From positions 35,717 through 99,716 of the forward strand of contig DKMD01000035.1 of NCBI GenBank assembly GCA_002470465.1: a DNA stretch of 64,000 nucleotides. The letters are read 5' to 3'. Below are positions 39,649 to 49,774 of the stretch, one piece after another. Position numbers and translations under genes: made by a program. The notes beneath the pieces were generated by a model. It was not told the DNA's origin, did no database searches, and saw nothing but the letters and a program-made list of their open reading frames with translations. The stretch comes from Pluralibacter sp. UBA7423 (GTDB lineage Bacteria; Pseudomonadota; Gammaproteobacteria; Enterobacterales; Enterobacteriaceae). Position 1 is the stretch's first letter; each line of letters begins with the position of its first letter.

Positions 39649-40047
39649 AACCACCTCAAAAATATAACAGTGACGGTAACAGGAAATCCTGTACCGGACT
39701 TTATTTATCGTCGCAAAGGGAAGACGACATAATTTAGCGTTCATATTTTAAGAACGAACGCTATCCCTTCACCAGTGAAATAAAACCGTTAATTTTGATT
39801 TAAGTTAATATCTGCTCGTTCCTTGTACAGAGATAAGGTTCCATAAGTGTAGTTTACTTTTTTCCGGATTAATCCTGTATAAGATTAAATTCATAGATAG
39901 CCGTTATTATTTGTGTGGTTATTAGTTTGCCGAGGAAAGAGTGACGGCTTCCTTTTAATCGTAACATTGCTTTAGCCCGGCTATCACCGCCAGACGCCTG
40001 CCGCTATACTCCTGTTAACGAAAGGGAAGTTTTCAGGGGGAGGGCGT
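39649..40047. other. Divergent control region of aqpZ and ybjD
   Basis: No gene seen in these 399 bases. The half near aqpZ is AT-rich. A -10-like TATACT lies about 45 bases before the ybjD start. Nothing else stands out. Confidence 0.5.
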
Positions 40048-41706
40048 ATGCTTCTCGAACGAGTGGAGATTGTTGGCTTTCGCGGTATCAATCGTTTATC
40101 GCTGATGCTCGAACAGAACAATGTATTAATCGGTGAGAACGCCTGGGGTAAATCCAGCCTGCTGGATGCGCTGACGCTGCTGCTCTCGCCGGAATCCGAT
40201 CTCTACCATTTTGTCCGCGAAGATTTCTGGTTTCCGCCGGGTGATATTCAGGGGCGCGAACACCATCTGCATATCATCCTGACGTTTCGGGAACTGGAAC
40301 CCGGCCGCCACCGCGTGCGGCGCTATCGCCCGCTGGAACGCTGCTGGGTGTCCTGTGAGGACGGATATCAGCGTATCCATTACCGCCTGGAGGGCGAGCT
40401 TGCGGAAGACAACAGCGTCATGACCCTGCGTAGCTTCATTAATGGCGCGGGAGAATCGCTGCCGCTGGATGATATTGATATTCAGGCTCGCCATCTGGTG
40501 CGGCTGATGCCGGTTCTGCGCCTGCGGGATGCCCGCTTTATGAGGCGAATTCGCAACGGTACGGTGCCGAACATGCCGGATGTTGAAATCACGGCTCGCC
40601 AGCTCGATTTTCTTTCCCGTGAGCTGGTTACCAGCCCGCAAAATTTGTCCGACGGGCAGATTCGTCAGGGATTGTCGGCGATGGTGCAACTGCTGGAGCA
40701 CTATTTTTCCGAACAGGGCACCGCAGAGTCCCGCCATCGTCTGATGCGTCGTCGTTCTCATGACGAGCAGCGCAGCTGGCGCTATCTCGATATCATTAAC
40801 CGGATGATCGACAAGCCCGGCGGGCGTAGCCACCGGGTGATCCTGCTGGGACTGTTCTCTACATTGCTGCAGGCCAAGGGTACGGTGCGGCTCGATAAAG
40901 ACGCGCGGCCATTGTTGCTGGTGGAGGATCCGGAAACGCGGCTGCATCCGATTATGCTGTCGGTGGCGTGGAACCTGCTGAATCTGCTGCCGCTTCAGCG
41001 TATCACCACCACCAATTCCGGCGAGCTGCTGTCGATGACGCCCGTTGAGCACGTCTGTCGTCTGGTGCGCGAATCGTCACGCGTTGCATCGTGGCGGCTG
41101 GGGCCGGATGGACTCAACGCTGAGGATGGTCGACGTATCGCTTTTCACATTCGCTTTAATCGTGCCTCCTCGCTGTTCTCCCGCTGCTGGCTGTTAGTGG
41201 AAGGGGAAACAGAGACCTGGGTTATTAACGAACTGGCGCGCCAGTGCGGGCACCACTTTGATGCCGAGGGAATTAAGGTTATCGAGTTTGCGCAGTCGGG
41301 GTTAAAGCCGCTGATTAAATTCGCGCGGCGAATGGGCATTGAATGGCACGTGCTGGTGGACGGCGACGAAGCCGGAAAAAAATATGCGGCTACGGTCCGC
41401 AGCTTGCTCAATAACGATCGCGAGCTGGAACGGCATCACCTGACAGCACTCCCTGCGCTGGATATGGAACACTTTATGTACCGGCAGGGGTTTGACGACG
41501 TTTACCATCGGGTAGCGCAGATCCCGGATGGTATTCCGATGAATATGCGGCGGGTCATCGTGAAGGCAATCCACCGATCGTCGAAACCTGATTTGGCGAT
41601 TGAGGTGGCAATGGAAGCGGGGCGCCGTGGCGTGGAGGCCGTGCCGGGATTACTGCGGAAGATGTTTTCCCGCGTACTGTGGCTGGCACGCGGGCGGGCA
41701 GATTAA
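40048..41706 (+). CDS. ybjD: YbjD, OLD-family ATP-dependent nuclease (ATPase plus TOPRIM)
   Basis: A 552-residue protein, E. coli length. N-terminal ABC-type ATPase: Walker A GENAWGKSS (residues 29-37), signature-like FLSRELV region, Walker B LLVEDPETRLHP. C-terminal TOPRIM domain: catalytic Glu in LLVEGETETWV and Asp pair in HVLVDGDEAGKK. OLD nucleases cut DNA and include phage defence proteins (Gabija GajA type), but this is a core chromosomal gene with no UvrD-like partner beside it. Function in the cell unknown. Its stop overlaps the convergent ybjX by four bases. Confidence 0.9.
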   Translation: MLLERVEIVGFRGINRLSLMLEQNNVLIGENAWGKSSLLDALTLLLSPESDLYHFVREDFWFPPGDIQGREHHLHIILTFRELEPGRHRVRRYRPLERCWVSCEDGYQRIHYRLEGELAEDNSVMTLRSFINGAGESLPLDDIDIQARHLVRLMPVLRLRDARFMRRIRNGTVPNMPDVEITARQLDFLSRELVTSPQNLSDGQIRQGLSAMVQLLEHYFSEQGTAESRHRLMRRRSHDEQRSWRYLDIINRMIDKPGGRSHRVILLGLFSTLLQAKGTVRLDKDARPLLLVEDPETRLHPIMLSVAWNLLNLLPLQRITTTNSGELLSMTPVEHVCRLVRESSRVASWRLGPDGLNAEDGRRIAFHIRFNRASSLFSRCWLLVEGETETWVINELARQCGHHFDAEGIKVIEFAQSGLKPLIKFARRMGIEWHVLVDGDEAGKKYAATVRSLLNNDRELERHHLTALPALDMEHFMYRQGFDDVYHRVAQIPDGIPMNMRRVIVKAIHRSSKPDLAIEVAMEAGRRGVEAVPGLLRKMFSRVLWLARGRAD

Positions 41707-42659
41707 CGCTGACAGCTACTGATGGTCTGCGCGTGCAGGCCGTCGAGCAGTTCATAGCGGCGGCGATATTCCGAGCGCTTCTTGCTGGCAATCTCTTCCA
41801 TCGGCTTACGCGGCATTTCCAGCGGCAGCAGGTAGTCTCCGTTGCTGTCTAAGGTTGCACCCAGTGACACCCAGAAGCTGTTGTAGTCAGCGTGCAGCTT
41901 GTCCTGTTTTTTCTTACGATAGCGAACGTTACGGTAGATGTGCGTTTCATTGCTGACCGTACGCAGGGCTTCAATTCCCATCAGCTGGCCCAGCACCATT
42001 GCGGCTTCGACAAGCAGGCGCTTAGGGAACAGGCCGTTGCAGGATTTGGTGGCAGCCTGAATCAGCTCGTGAGGCACGTGGGATTTCGCCCCCTGCATCC
42101 CGCCGACATAAAGCGTTCGTTTGCCGTTAAACTGGCACAGCGTAAACGTCAGCTCAGACAGGACCGTGTCTTGTGCGTCGCAGAATGCCAGGGTCGCTTC
42201 GCCCTCTTTATCCATCATGGCGTCCGCACACAGGCGAATGCTGAAGGTCTGCTCATCACGGCCGGTCAACGTCGCAAGCGTAGCGCCGTCCTGGCTGAGG
42301 TAGGCGTTCATTACCCGACGTGGCAATCTCTGCGCGAAAATCTGATAGTGTGAGATCAGGGCTTCGGCGGCATTCTGGTGTGCCATATTCATGGAAATCC
42401 AGGGGCGGTGTATACGGCAGGGTAAACCCGGCTGCACATTCAGCATGGCCTCCAGCTGTGGCTGAACGGCAAGGTGAGAAAGCAGCCTGGTGGTCGCCAA
42501 TGGCGTCAACAGAGAGCGCAGCATAAACTTGCGGCGATACGCGGGGTTCTGCCAGGCAAGTCCTGGCTGCAGCTGCCCTTTTGCAAGCTGGCGAAACAGC
42601 CGCCAGGCGGATTTCAGCGTGGGGCGTTCGGAGTAAGAAAGTTCTGCAATGAGTGACAT
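41703..42659 (-). CDS. ybjX: YbjX, VirK/YbjX family protein (DUF535)
   Basis: A 318-residue cytoplasmic protein of the VirK/DUF535 family (E. coli 330). Family landmarks: SQDGATLATLTGRDEQTFSI, GGMQGAKSHVPHELIQ, ATKSCNGLFPKRLLVEAAM and YNSFWVSLGA. Members are PhoP-controlled and involved in envelope stress and virulence; biochemical role unknown. Divergent from macAB. The start gives MSLIAELSYSERP; earlier starts are unlikely. Confidence 0.9.
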   Translation of the reverse strand: MSLIAELSYSERPTLKSAWRLFRQLAKGQLQPGLAWQNPAYRRKFMLRSLLTPLATTRLLSHLAVQPQLEAMLNVQPGLPCRIHRPWISMNMAHQNAAEALISHYQIFAQRLPRRVMNAYLSQDGATLATLTGRDEQTFSIRLCADAMMDKEGEATLAFCDAQDTVLSELTFTLCQFNGKRTLYVGGMQGAKSHVPHELIQAATKSCNGLFPKRLLVEAAMVLGQLMGIEALRTVSNETHIYRNVRYRKKKQDKLHADYNSFWVSLGATLDSNGDYLLPLEMPRKPMEEIASKKRSEYRRRYELLDGLHAQTISSCQR

Positions 42660-42810
42660 AGAAACAGGCCTTGCCCAAGGAAAAGGCTATTTCATCAACG
42701 CTTCCTTCAACGCAGATGCAACGGCTCCCTGACTATCGGCAAAGACAGGGTTTCGTTGAGGAAATGTTTAGATACAATCATCCCCCGGTAAACACATATT
42801 TAGGATTGTT

Positions 42811-43926
42811 ATGAAGCTTAAGGGAAAGCGCAAAAGTCTATATCTGCTCCTCATTGCGGCTGTTCTGCTGGCCGGACTCTGGCTGTGGCGGACGCTGAAC
42901 GCGCCGCTGCCGAACTACCAGACGCTGATTGTGCGTAAAAGCGATCTGCAGCAAAGCGTGCTGGCGACCGGCAAGCTGGACGCTGTGCGCAAAGTGGACG
43001 TCGGTGCGCAGGTGAGCGGACAGCTGAAAACCCTGTCGGTGGCGATTGGCGATAAGGTGAAAAAAGACCAGCTGCTGGGGGTTATCGATCCGGAGCAGGC
43101 ACAAAACCAGATCAAAGAAGTGGAGGCGACGCTGATGGAGCTGCGCGCGCAGCGCCTGCAGGCTATCGCCGAACGTAAACTGGCGCAGGTGACCTACGCG
43201 CGCAATCAGCAACTGGCAAAAACGCAGCTTATTTCCCGCCAGGATCTGGACACCAGCGCGACGGATGTGGCGGTCAAAGAGGCGCAGATTGGCACCATTG
43301 ATGCGCAGATCAAGCGCAATCAGGCCACGCTCGACACGGCCAAAACGAACCTCGACTACACCCGCATCCTCGCCCCAATGGCAGGTGAAGTGACGCAAAT
43401 TACCACGCTGCAAGGCCAGACGGTGATTGCCGCGCAGCAGGCGCCAAACATTCTGACGCTGGCGGATCTCAGCACCATGCTGGTGAAAGCTCAGGTGTCT
43501 GAAGCCGACGTGATTCATCTTAAGCCTGGTCAAAAAGCGTGGTTTACGGTTCTGGGCGATCCGCTGACCCGTTATGAAGGTACGCTGAAGGACATTCTGC
43601 CGACGCCGGAAAAAGTGAATGACGCCATCTTCTATTACGCACGTTTTGAGGTGCCTAATCCGCAGGGCGTGCTGCGTCTGGAGATGACCGCACAGGTGCA
43701 TATTCAGCTCTCCGGTGTGACGAATGTCCTGAGTATTCCACTGTCGGCGCTTGGCGATGCTACGGGAGATAACCGCTATAACGTGCGCCTGCTGCGCAAC
43801 GGTGAGGTTAAAGAGCGCGAAATCAGCATCGGCTCACGCAATGACACGGATGTGGAGGTGGTGAAAGGCCTGGAGGAAGGGGATGAAGTGATCACCGGTG
43901 AGAGCAAACCAGGGGCGGTGAAATGA
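42811..43926 (+). CDS. macA: MacA, periplasmic adaptor of the MacAB-TolC pump
   Basis: A 371-residue membrane-fusion protein, E. coli length. Inner-membrane anchor at residues 10-27, then lipoyl and hairpin domains (helices about residues 90-170 rich in Gln, Leu and Glu), barrel and membrane-proximal domains. It links MacB with TolC and stimulates the ATPase. The stop overlaps macB (ATGA). PhoP control is known in Salmonella. Confidence 0.95.
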   Translation: MKLKGKRKSLYLLLIAAVLLAGLWLWRTLNAPLPNYQTLIVRKSDLQQSVLATGKLDAVRKVDVGAQVSGQLKTLSVAIGDKVKKDQLLGVIDPEQAQNQIKEVEATLMELRAQRLQAIAERKLAQVTYARNQQLAKTQLISRQDLDTSATDVAVKEAQIGTIDAQIKRNQATLDTAKTNLDYTRILAPMAGEVTQITTLQGQTVIAAQQAPNILTLADLSTMLVKAQVSEADVIHLKPGQKAWFTVLGDPLTRYEGTLKDILPTPEKVNDAIFYYARFEVPNPQGVLRLEMTAQVHIQLSGVTNVLSIPLSALGDATGDNRYNVRLLRNGEVKEREISIGSRNDTDVEVVKGLEEGDEVITGESKPGAVK

Positions 43927-45866
43927 CGGCGTTGCTGGAACTTAGCCAGATTCGCCGCAGCTATCCCTCCGGGGATCAGAGCGTTGAGGTGCTGAAGGGG
44001 ATTACGCTCAGCATCAACGCCGGTGAAATGGTGGCGATTGTCGGTGCCTCAGGTTCCGGCAAATCGACGCTGATGAATATTCTTGGCTGTCTCGATAAAC
44101 CGACCAGCGGCACCTACAAAGTGGCCGGCACGAACGTCGCCACGCTCGATGGCGATGCGCTGGCGCGCCTGCGTCGTGAGCATTTCGGCTTTATTTTTCA
44201 GCGCTACCATCTGCTGGCACATTTAAGCGCTGCGCAAAACGTGGAAGTACCGGCCGTGTACGCAGGAACGGAGCGAAAGCGGCGGCTTGAGCGTGCGCAG
44301 CAGCTGTTGCAGCGCCTGGGGCTTGGCGATCGCGTTGATTATCAGCCGTCTCAGCTTTCAGGGGGCCAGCAGCAGCGCGTGAGTATCGCCCGTGCGCTGA
44401 TGAACGGCGGGCAGGTGATTCTTGCCGATGAACCGACCGGGGCCCTCGACAGCCACTCTGGCGAAGAAGTCATGGCGATCCTGCATCAGCTGAAAGCGCA
44501 GGGGCACACGGTGATTATCGTGACCCACGACCCGGTGGTGGCGGCACAGGCAGAACGAATCATTGAAATTCGCGACGGCGAGATCATCAGCAATCCGCCT
44601 CCGCTTGTCGGCGGGCAAAATGCCGGAAACATTGCGGCATCGACTGAAACTGCCGGATGGCGACAGTTCATCAGCGGCTTTCGTGAGGCGTTGACCATGG
44701 CCTGGCTGGCGATGACGGCCAACAAAATGCGCACGCTGTTAACCATGCTCGGCATTATCATCGGCATCGCCTCAGTGGTGTCTATCGTGGTGGTGGGGGA
44801 TGCGGCTAAACAAATGGTGCTGGCAGATATCAGGGCAATTGGCACCAACACCATCGATATTTATCCCGGCAAAGATTTTGGCGACGACGATCCGCAGTAC
44901 CAGCAGGCGCTGAAATATGACGATTTGCTCGCTATCCAGAAGCAGCCCTGGGTGCGTTCGGCAACGCCCGCAGTATCAAAAAGCCTCCGCTTGCGCGTGG
45001 GCAACACGGATGTGTCGGCAAGTGTGGAAGGAGTGGGCGCGCAGTATTTCAACGTCTACGGCATGACCTTCAGCGAAGGGAATACCTTTAACGACGTACA
45101 GCTTAACAGCCGTGCGCAAGTGGTGGTGCTCGACGGCAATACCCGCCGCCAGCTTTTCCCGCACAAAGCCAGCGTGGTAGGGGAAATCATCCTTGTTGGA
45201 AATATGCCAGCTACCATTATCGGTGTGGCTGATGAAAAACAGGGCATGTTTGGCAGCAGTAAAATCCTGCGCGTCTGGCTGCCTTACACCACCATGGCCG
45301 GGCGCGTTATGGGGCAGTCATGGCTGAATTCCATTACCGTGCGCGTTAACGAAGGCTATGACAGCCAGCTTGCTGAACAGCAGCTGACCCGGCTGCTGAT
45401 GCTGCGTCACGGTAAGAAAGATTTCTTTGCCTGGAATATGGACAGCATCTTGAAAACCGCGGAGCGGACCACACATACACTACAGTTGTTCTTAACGCTG
45501 GTGGCTATAATCTCGCTGGTGGTGGGCGGAATTGGAGTGATGAATATCATGCTGGTGTCCGTAACCGAGCGCACCCGGGAAATCGGTATTCGTATGGCGG
45601 TGGGGGCACGAGCCCGCGACGTGCTGCAGCAGTTTTTGATTGAGGCCGTGCTGGTTTGTCTGGTAGGCGGTGCGTTAGGCGTTTCGCTTTCGCTAATGAT
45701 CGCCTTTACGCTCCAGCTGTTCCTGCCTGACTGGGGGATTGGTTTTTCACCGCTGGCGCTGCTGATGGCGTTTATCTGTTCGACGCTGACCGGCGTGCTG
45801 TTTGGCTGGCTGCCAGCGAGAAACGCCGCAAGGCTTGACCCGGTGGACGCGCTGGCCCGCGAATAA
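43923..45866 (+). CDS. macB: MacB, macrolide/enterotoxin export ABC transporter
   Basis: A 647-residue protein, with the ABC domain first: Walker [10 protein letters not shown] near residue 41, Q-loop FIFQRYHLL, signature LSGGQQQR, Walker B ILADEP. Then a membrane helix at about 270-300, a large periplasmic domain, and three C-terminal helices. It exports macrolides, and heat-stable enterotoxin and other substrates from the periplasm, through TolC. E. coli 648 residues. Followed by a terminator. Confidence 0.95.
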   Translation: MTALLELSQIRRSYPSGDQSVEVLKGITLSINAGEMVAIVGASGSGKSTLMNILGCLDKPTSGTYKVAGTNVATLDGDALARLRREHFGFIFQRYHLLAHLSAAQNVEVPAVYAGTERKRRLERAQQLLQRLGLGDRVDYQPSQLSGGQQQRVSIARALMNGGQVILADEPTGALDSHSGEEVMAILHQLKAQGHTVIIVTHDPVVAAQAERIIEIRDGEIISNPPPLVGGQNAGNIAASTETAGWRQFISGFREALTMAWLAMTANKMRTLLTMLGIIIGIASVVSIVVVGDAAKQMVLADIRAIGTNTIDIYPGKDFGDDDPQYQQALKYDDLLAIQKQPWVRSATPAVSKSLRLRVGNTDVSASVEGVGAQYFNVYGMTFSEGNTFNDVQLNSRAQVVVLDGNTRRQLFPHKASVVGEIILVGNMPATIIGVADEKQGMFGSSKILRVWLPYTTMAGRVMGQSWLNSITVRVNEGYDSQLAEQQLTRLLMLRHGKKDFFAWNMDSILKTAERTTHTLQLFLTLVAIISLVVGGIGVMNIMLVSVTERTREIGIRMAVGARARDVLQQFLIEAVLVCLVGGALGVSLSLMIAFTLQLFLPDWGIGFSPLALLMAFICSTLTGVLFGWLPARNAARLDPVDALARE

Positions 45867-45874
45867 CGGGCATA

Positions 45875-45903
45875 AAAATGCCAGTCGTCAGGACTGGCAT
45901 TTT
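45875..45903. terminator. Bidirectional terminator between macB and cspD
   Basis: Perfect 12-base arms AAAATGCCAGTC/GACTGGCATTTT with a five-base loop, nine bases after macB and convergent with cspD. Confidence 0.92.
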
Positions 45904-45935
45904 GAGTGGGGGATAGTCACAATGGACCAAAAGCG

Positions 45936-46163
45936 TTACGCGACTGCGGCGGCTTCCGCTTCAACCGGGACAATCACGCTGGCGTGGTTGCCTTTGGGTC
46001 CCTGGTGGACATCAAACCGAACGGCTTGTCCGGCTTTTAACGTTCTGTAACCATCCATCTGGATGGTCGAGTAATGGGCGAAGATGTCTTCGCCACCGCC
46101 TTCAGGGCAGATAAAACCGAACCCTTTAGCATTGTTGAACCACTTAACAGTACCCATTTCCAT
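45936..46163 (-). CDS. cspD: CspD, cold-shock-like DNA replication inhibitor
   Basis: A 75-residue cold-shock-fold protein with RNP1 KGFGFICP and RNP2 DIFAHYS. The C-terminal end EAEAAAVA is longer than in CspA and is typical of CspD. In E. coli it is made in stationary phase and binds single-stranded DNA to block replication. It is divergent from clpS, a usual arrangement. Confidence 0.94.
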   Translation of the reverse strand: MEMGTVKWFNNAKGFGFICPEGGGEDIFAHYSTIQMDGYRTLKAGQAVRFDVHQGPKGNHASVIVPVEAEAAAVA

Positions 46164-46499
46164 ACATCGACATCCTTCGAGAATCTTCTATTTCAGATGG
46201 AAAGAACCGGTGGTGAAATCGACGGGCTGTTCAAAACCTCGCCAACTCTCGCCTGTACAATTTAGATAAATCAGGCAACGCGTCAAGCGACAGATAGCGA
46301 AGTATGGTGAAAAATGCACCAAAATTTGAAGCAGTTAACGCTATTGCAAGGAATGTGACCAAGGTCGCGAATAGCAGGAATAGCGAATGGCAGTAATAGA
46401 GGATAGTTATCTACGCTTTACTGTAGATTCAATGTAAACCGGCTCTGGTCAGTGACGGGACGTTTCCCGCCGGAGCGTAACTGAAGATGAACACTGACA
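46164..46499. other. Divergent control region of cspD and clpS
   Basis: No gene seen in these 336 bases; it holds the promoters of cspD and clpSA. A few AT-rich stretches are visible. I found no strong palindrome. Confidence 0.5.
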
Positions 46500-46820
46500 A
46501 TGGGTAAGACGCGTGACTGGCTGGACTTCGACCAGCTAACCAAAGACCAGGTACGCGATGCGCTAAAACCGCCGTCGATGTATAAAGTGATTTTGCTCAA
46601 TGATGATTACACGCCAATGGAGTTTGTTATTGACGTGTTACAGAAATTCTTTTCTTATGATGTAGAACGTGCCACACAGTTGATGCTCGCGGTTCACTAT
46701 CAGGGGAAGGCGATTTGCGGGGTGTTTACCGCAGAAGTTGCTGAAACTAAAGTTGCGATGGTGAACAAGTACGCCAAGGAGAACGAGCATCCTCTGCTGT
46801 GTACGCTGGAACAGGCCTGA
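46500..46820 (+). CDS. clpS: ClpS, N-end rule adaptor of ClpAP
   Basis: A 106-residue adaptor, E. coli length. The N-degron pocket has [23 protein letters not shown] and the C-terminal [18 protein letters not shown]. The unstructured N terminus blocks ClpA's own substrates. It brings proteins with N-terminal Leu, Phe, Tyr or Trp to ClpAP. Thirty bases upstream of clpA. Confidence 0.96.
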   Translation: MGKTRDWLDFDQLTKDQVRDALKPPSMYKVILLNDDYTPMEFVIDVLQKFFSYDVERATQLMLAVHYQGKAICGVFTAEVAETKVAMVNKYAKENEHPLLCTLEQA

Positions 46821-46850
46821 TTTCAGGCATTCAAATTGGGGGAGGTGCCT

Positions 46851-49127
46851 ATGCTCAATCAAGAACTGGAACTCAGTTTAAACATGGCTTTCGCCAGAGC
46901 GCGCGAGCACCGTCATGAGTTTATGACCGTCGAGCATCTGTTGCTGGCTCTGCTCAGCAACCCATCTGCCCGCGAAGCGCTGGAAGCCTGCTCCGTGGAT
47001 CTGGTGGCGCTGCGTCAGGAACTCGAAGCCTTCATCGAACAGACCACGCCAGTACTGCCTGCCAGCGAAGAGGAGCGCGACACTCAGCCGACGCTCAGCT
47101 TCCAGCGCGTACTGCAGCGTGCCGTATTCCACGTTCAGTCTTCCGGTCGCAGCGAAGTCACCGGTGCCAACGTGCTGGTCGCTATCTTCAGCGAGCAGGA
47201 GTCACAGGCGGCCTATCTGCTGCGTAAACATGAAGTGAGCCGCCTCGACGTGGTGAACTTCATCTCCCACGGCACGCGTAAAGACGAGCCGAGCCAGTCT
47301 TCCGATTCCGGAAGCCAACCGAACACTGAAGAGCAAGCAGGCGGGGAGGATCGTATGGAAAACTTCACCACCAATTTGAACCAGCTTGCTCGCGTGGGCG
47401 GCATAGACCCGCTGATTGGCCGCGATAAGGAACTTGAGCGTGCCATTCAGGTGTTGTGCCGTAGGCGTAAAAACAACCCGTTGTTGGTTGGTGAGTCCGG
47501 CGTTGGGAAAACCGCGATTGCCGAAGGGCTCGCCTGGCGTATCGTGCAGGGCGACGTGCCGGAAGTGATCGCTGATTGCACCATTTACTCGCTCGATATT
47601 GGCTCGCTGCTGGCGGGCACCAAGTACCGCGGCGATTTTGAAAAACGCTTCAAGGCGCTGCTGAAACAGCTGGAGCAGGATACCAACAGCATTCTGTTCA
47701 TCGATGAGATCCACACCATTATCGGTGCGGGTGCGGCGTCTGGCGGCCAGGTGGATGCAGCAAACCTGATCAAACCGCTGCTTTCCAGCGGCAAAATTCG
47801 CGTGATCGGCTCTACGACGTATCAGGAGTTCAGCAACATTTTCGAAAAAGACCGCGCGCTGGCGCGTCGCTTCCAGAAAATCGATATTACTGAACCGACC
47901 GTCGAAGAAACCGTACAGATCATCAACGGCCTGAAGCCGAAGTACGAGGCGCACCACGACGTGCGTTATACCGCGAAAGCGATTCGTGCGGCGGTGGAGC
48001 TGGCGGTGAAATACATCAACGATCGTCACCTGCCGGATAAGGCGATTGATGTGATCGACGAAGCGGGCGCGCGTGCGCGCCTGATGCCAGTCAGCAAACG
48101 CAAAAAAACCATCAACGTGGCGGATATCGAGTCCGTAGTGGCGCGTATTGCGCGCATTCCGGAGAAGAGCGTTTCGCAAAGCGATCGCGACACGCTGAAA
48201 AATCTGGGCGATCGCCTGAAAATGCTGGTCTTTGGTCAGGATAAAGCCATTGAGGCGTTAACCGAAGCCATCAAGATGAGCCGTGCAGGCCTCGGTCAGG
48301 ATCACAAGCCTGTCGGTTCCTTCCTGTTCGCCGGTCCGACCGGGGTCGGTAAAACCGAGGTCACCGTGCAGCTGTCGAAGGCGCTCGGCATTGAGCTGCT
48401 GCGTTTCGATATGTCTGAATATATGGAACGTCACACCGTGAGTCGCCTGATTGGTGCGCCTCCGGGCTACGTGGGCTTTGACCAGGGCGGGCTGCTGACG
48501 GATGCGGTAATCAAACATCCTCATGCGGTACTGCTGCTCGATGAAATCGAGAAGGCGCACCCTGACGTCTTTAACCTGCTGTTGCAGGTGATGGACAACG
48601 GTACGCTGACCGATAACAACGGGCGCAAAGCGGACTTCCGCAACGTGGTGCTGGTGATGACCACCAACGCCGGTGTGCGTGAAACCGAGCGTAAATCCAT
48701 TGGTCTGATCCACCAGGATAACAGCACCGATGCGATGGAGGAGATCAAAAAGATCTTCACGCCGGAATTCCGTAACCGTCTGGACAACATCATCTGGTTC
48801 GATCATCTGTCAACGGATGTGATCCATCAGGTTGTCGACAAGTTTATTGTCGAACTTCAGGTGCAGCTGGATCAGAAAGGCGTGTCGCTGGAAGTGAGCC
48901 AGGAGGCCCGCGACTGGCTGGCTGAAAAAGGCTACGACCGTGCGATGGGTGCCCGACCGATGGTGCGCGTGATTCAGGACAACCTGAAAAAACCGCTCGC
49001 CAACGAGTTGCTGTTCGGCACGCTGGTGGACGGCGGTCAGGTGACGGTGACACTCGACGCGAAGAAAAACGAGCTGACCTACGACTTCCAGGCGGCGCAG
49101 AAACGCAAGCCAGAAGCGGCGCACTAA
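46851..49127 (+). CDS. clpA: ClpA, ATPase subunit of ClpAP protease
   Basis: A 758-residue AAA+ unfoldase, E. coli length. N domain about residues 1-145, D1 with Walker A GESGVGKT near 214, D2 with Walker A GPTGVGKT near 494 followed by the IGL loop ([10 protein letters not shown]), which contacts ClpP. The GAPPGYVG pore loop of D2 is present. Start chosen at [10 protein letters not shown]; five upstream codons are not family. ClpP itself is outside the window. Confidence 0.97.
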   Translation: MLNQELELSLNMAFARAREHRHEFMTVEHLLLALLSNPSAREALEACSVDLVALRQELEAFIEQTTPVLPASEEERDTQPTLSFQRVLQRAVFHVQSSGRSEVTGANVLVAIFSEQESQAAYLLRKHEVSRLDVVNFISHGTRKDEPSQSSDSGSQPNTEEQAGGEDRMENFTTNLNQLARVGGIDPLIGRDKELERAIQVLCRRRKNNPLLVGESGVGKTAIAEGLAWRIVQGDVPEVIADCTIYSLDIGSLLAGTKYRGDFEKRFKALLKQLEQDTNSILFIDEIHTIIGAGAASGGQVDAANLIKPLLSSGKIRVIGSTTYQEFSNIFEKDRALARRFQKIDITEPTVEETVQIINGLKPKYEAHHDVRYTAKAIRAAVELAVKYINDRHLPDKAIDVIDEAGARARLMPVSKRKKTINVADIESVVARIARIPEKSVSQSDRDTLKNLGDRLKMLVFGQDKAIEALTEAIKMSRAGLGQDHKPVGSFLFAGPTGVGKTEVTVQLSKALGIELLRFDMSEYMERHTVSRLIGAPPGYVGFDQGGLLTDAVIKHPHAVLLLDEIEKAHPDVFNLLLQVMDNGTLTDNNGRKADFRNVVLVMTTNAGVRETERKSIGLIHQDNSTDAMEEIKKIFTPEFRNRLDNIIWFDHLSTDVIHQVVDKFIVELQVQLDQKGVSLEVSQEARDWLAEKGYDRAMGARPMVRVIQDNLKKPLANELLFGTLVDGGQVTVTLDAKKNELTYDFQAAQKRKPEAAH

Positions 49128-49147
49128 GCGGTTCTTTTTGATGACGA

Positions 49148-49172
49148 AACCGGGCTCAGGCCCGGTTTTTTT
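49148..49172 (+). terminator. Terminator of clpSA
   Basis: Perfect stem AACCGGGC/GCCCGGTT with a four-base loop and T run, 20 bases after clpA. Confidence 0.92.
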
Positions 49173-49395
49173 ATGGCTGTAAAAATGCGGTTCCAACCTG
49201 AGAACAGTCGTCAGTGAAAAACTGTGCCGGACGGTTTCCGGAAGTTCATTGTATTATTTCTGAATAAAACGACAGCAGAAAAGCGGGCTGTTAGCGGATT
49301 CAAATATTGAGAGTGACTCTTGCCGTATCCTTGTTAAAGACAAACGAAGAAGCGCCCCCGATAACCTTTCCTTTGCACTCATCAGCTATCTCTTC

Positions 49396-49527
49396 AGACC
49401 CTTTTATTTTTTGCTATTTTTAACTTATTGATTTTATGAAATATAAAAACCTATCTGAAAAAAGGGTCTTTAACCCAGAAATTGATTTTCTCTTTGTAGG
49501 ACAATAGGATATGCCATGTGGTTTCCA
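49396..49527 (+). promoter_or_regulatory. AT-rich leader-like region upstream of relic CRISPR repeats
   Basis: A strongly AT-rich stretch precedes the best-preserved repeat, as CRISPR leaders do. It contains a 10-base inverted repeat, AGACCCTTTT at 49396-49405 and AAAAGGGTCT at 49460-49469. Whether it still promotes transcription is unknown. Confidence 0.4.
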
Positions 49528-49673
49528 GTTCACTGCCGTGCAGGCAGCTTAAAAATGGACGGGCAGTAATGTTGTGCTGTTATTGGGTGCATTGTCGCGC
49601 AGGTGGCCTAATACTTAATAAAGCAGGGTTTTGAATAAATAATAAGTTAACTGCCGTTAAGGCAGTCAATCCG
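49528..49673 (+). CRISPR. Relic type I-F CRISPR array, three repeats, no cas genes
   Basis: Repeat 1 (49528-49555) is a 28-base I-F-type repeat: it begins GTTCACTGCCGTGCAGGCAG and ends CTTAAAAA, with the stem CTGCC/GGCAG. Repeat 2 (49587-49614) agrees at about 19 of 28 positions (GTGCATTGTCGCGCAGGTGG). Repeat 3 (49646-49673) keeps the core and stem (GTTAACTGCCGTTAAGGCAG). All three start 59 bases apart, leaving two spacers of 31 bases (49556-49586 and 49615-49645), close to the usual 28 plus 32. Repeat decay grows away from the leader-like side. In E. coli, I-F arrays sit in this same clpA-infA gap. No cas1, cas3 or csy gene is in the window. Confidence 0.75.
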
Positions 49674-49774
49674 TATTTAGTGATTAACCCGATCGTTTTT
49701 CGTTCCTGTTTTCGTATTTTTTAGGTGATCTTGCTGCTACTTTTTTTACATTCAGCACAAGGCATTAAGCGGAT

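Noticed and set aside
47202..48179. 325-codon open frame antisense to clpA
   Set aside because: Shadow of a highly conserved gene; no domain, no start signal.
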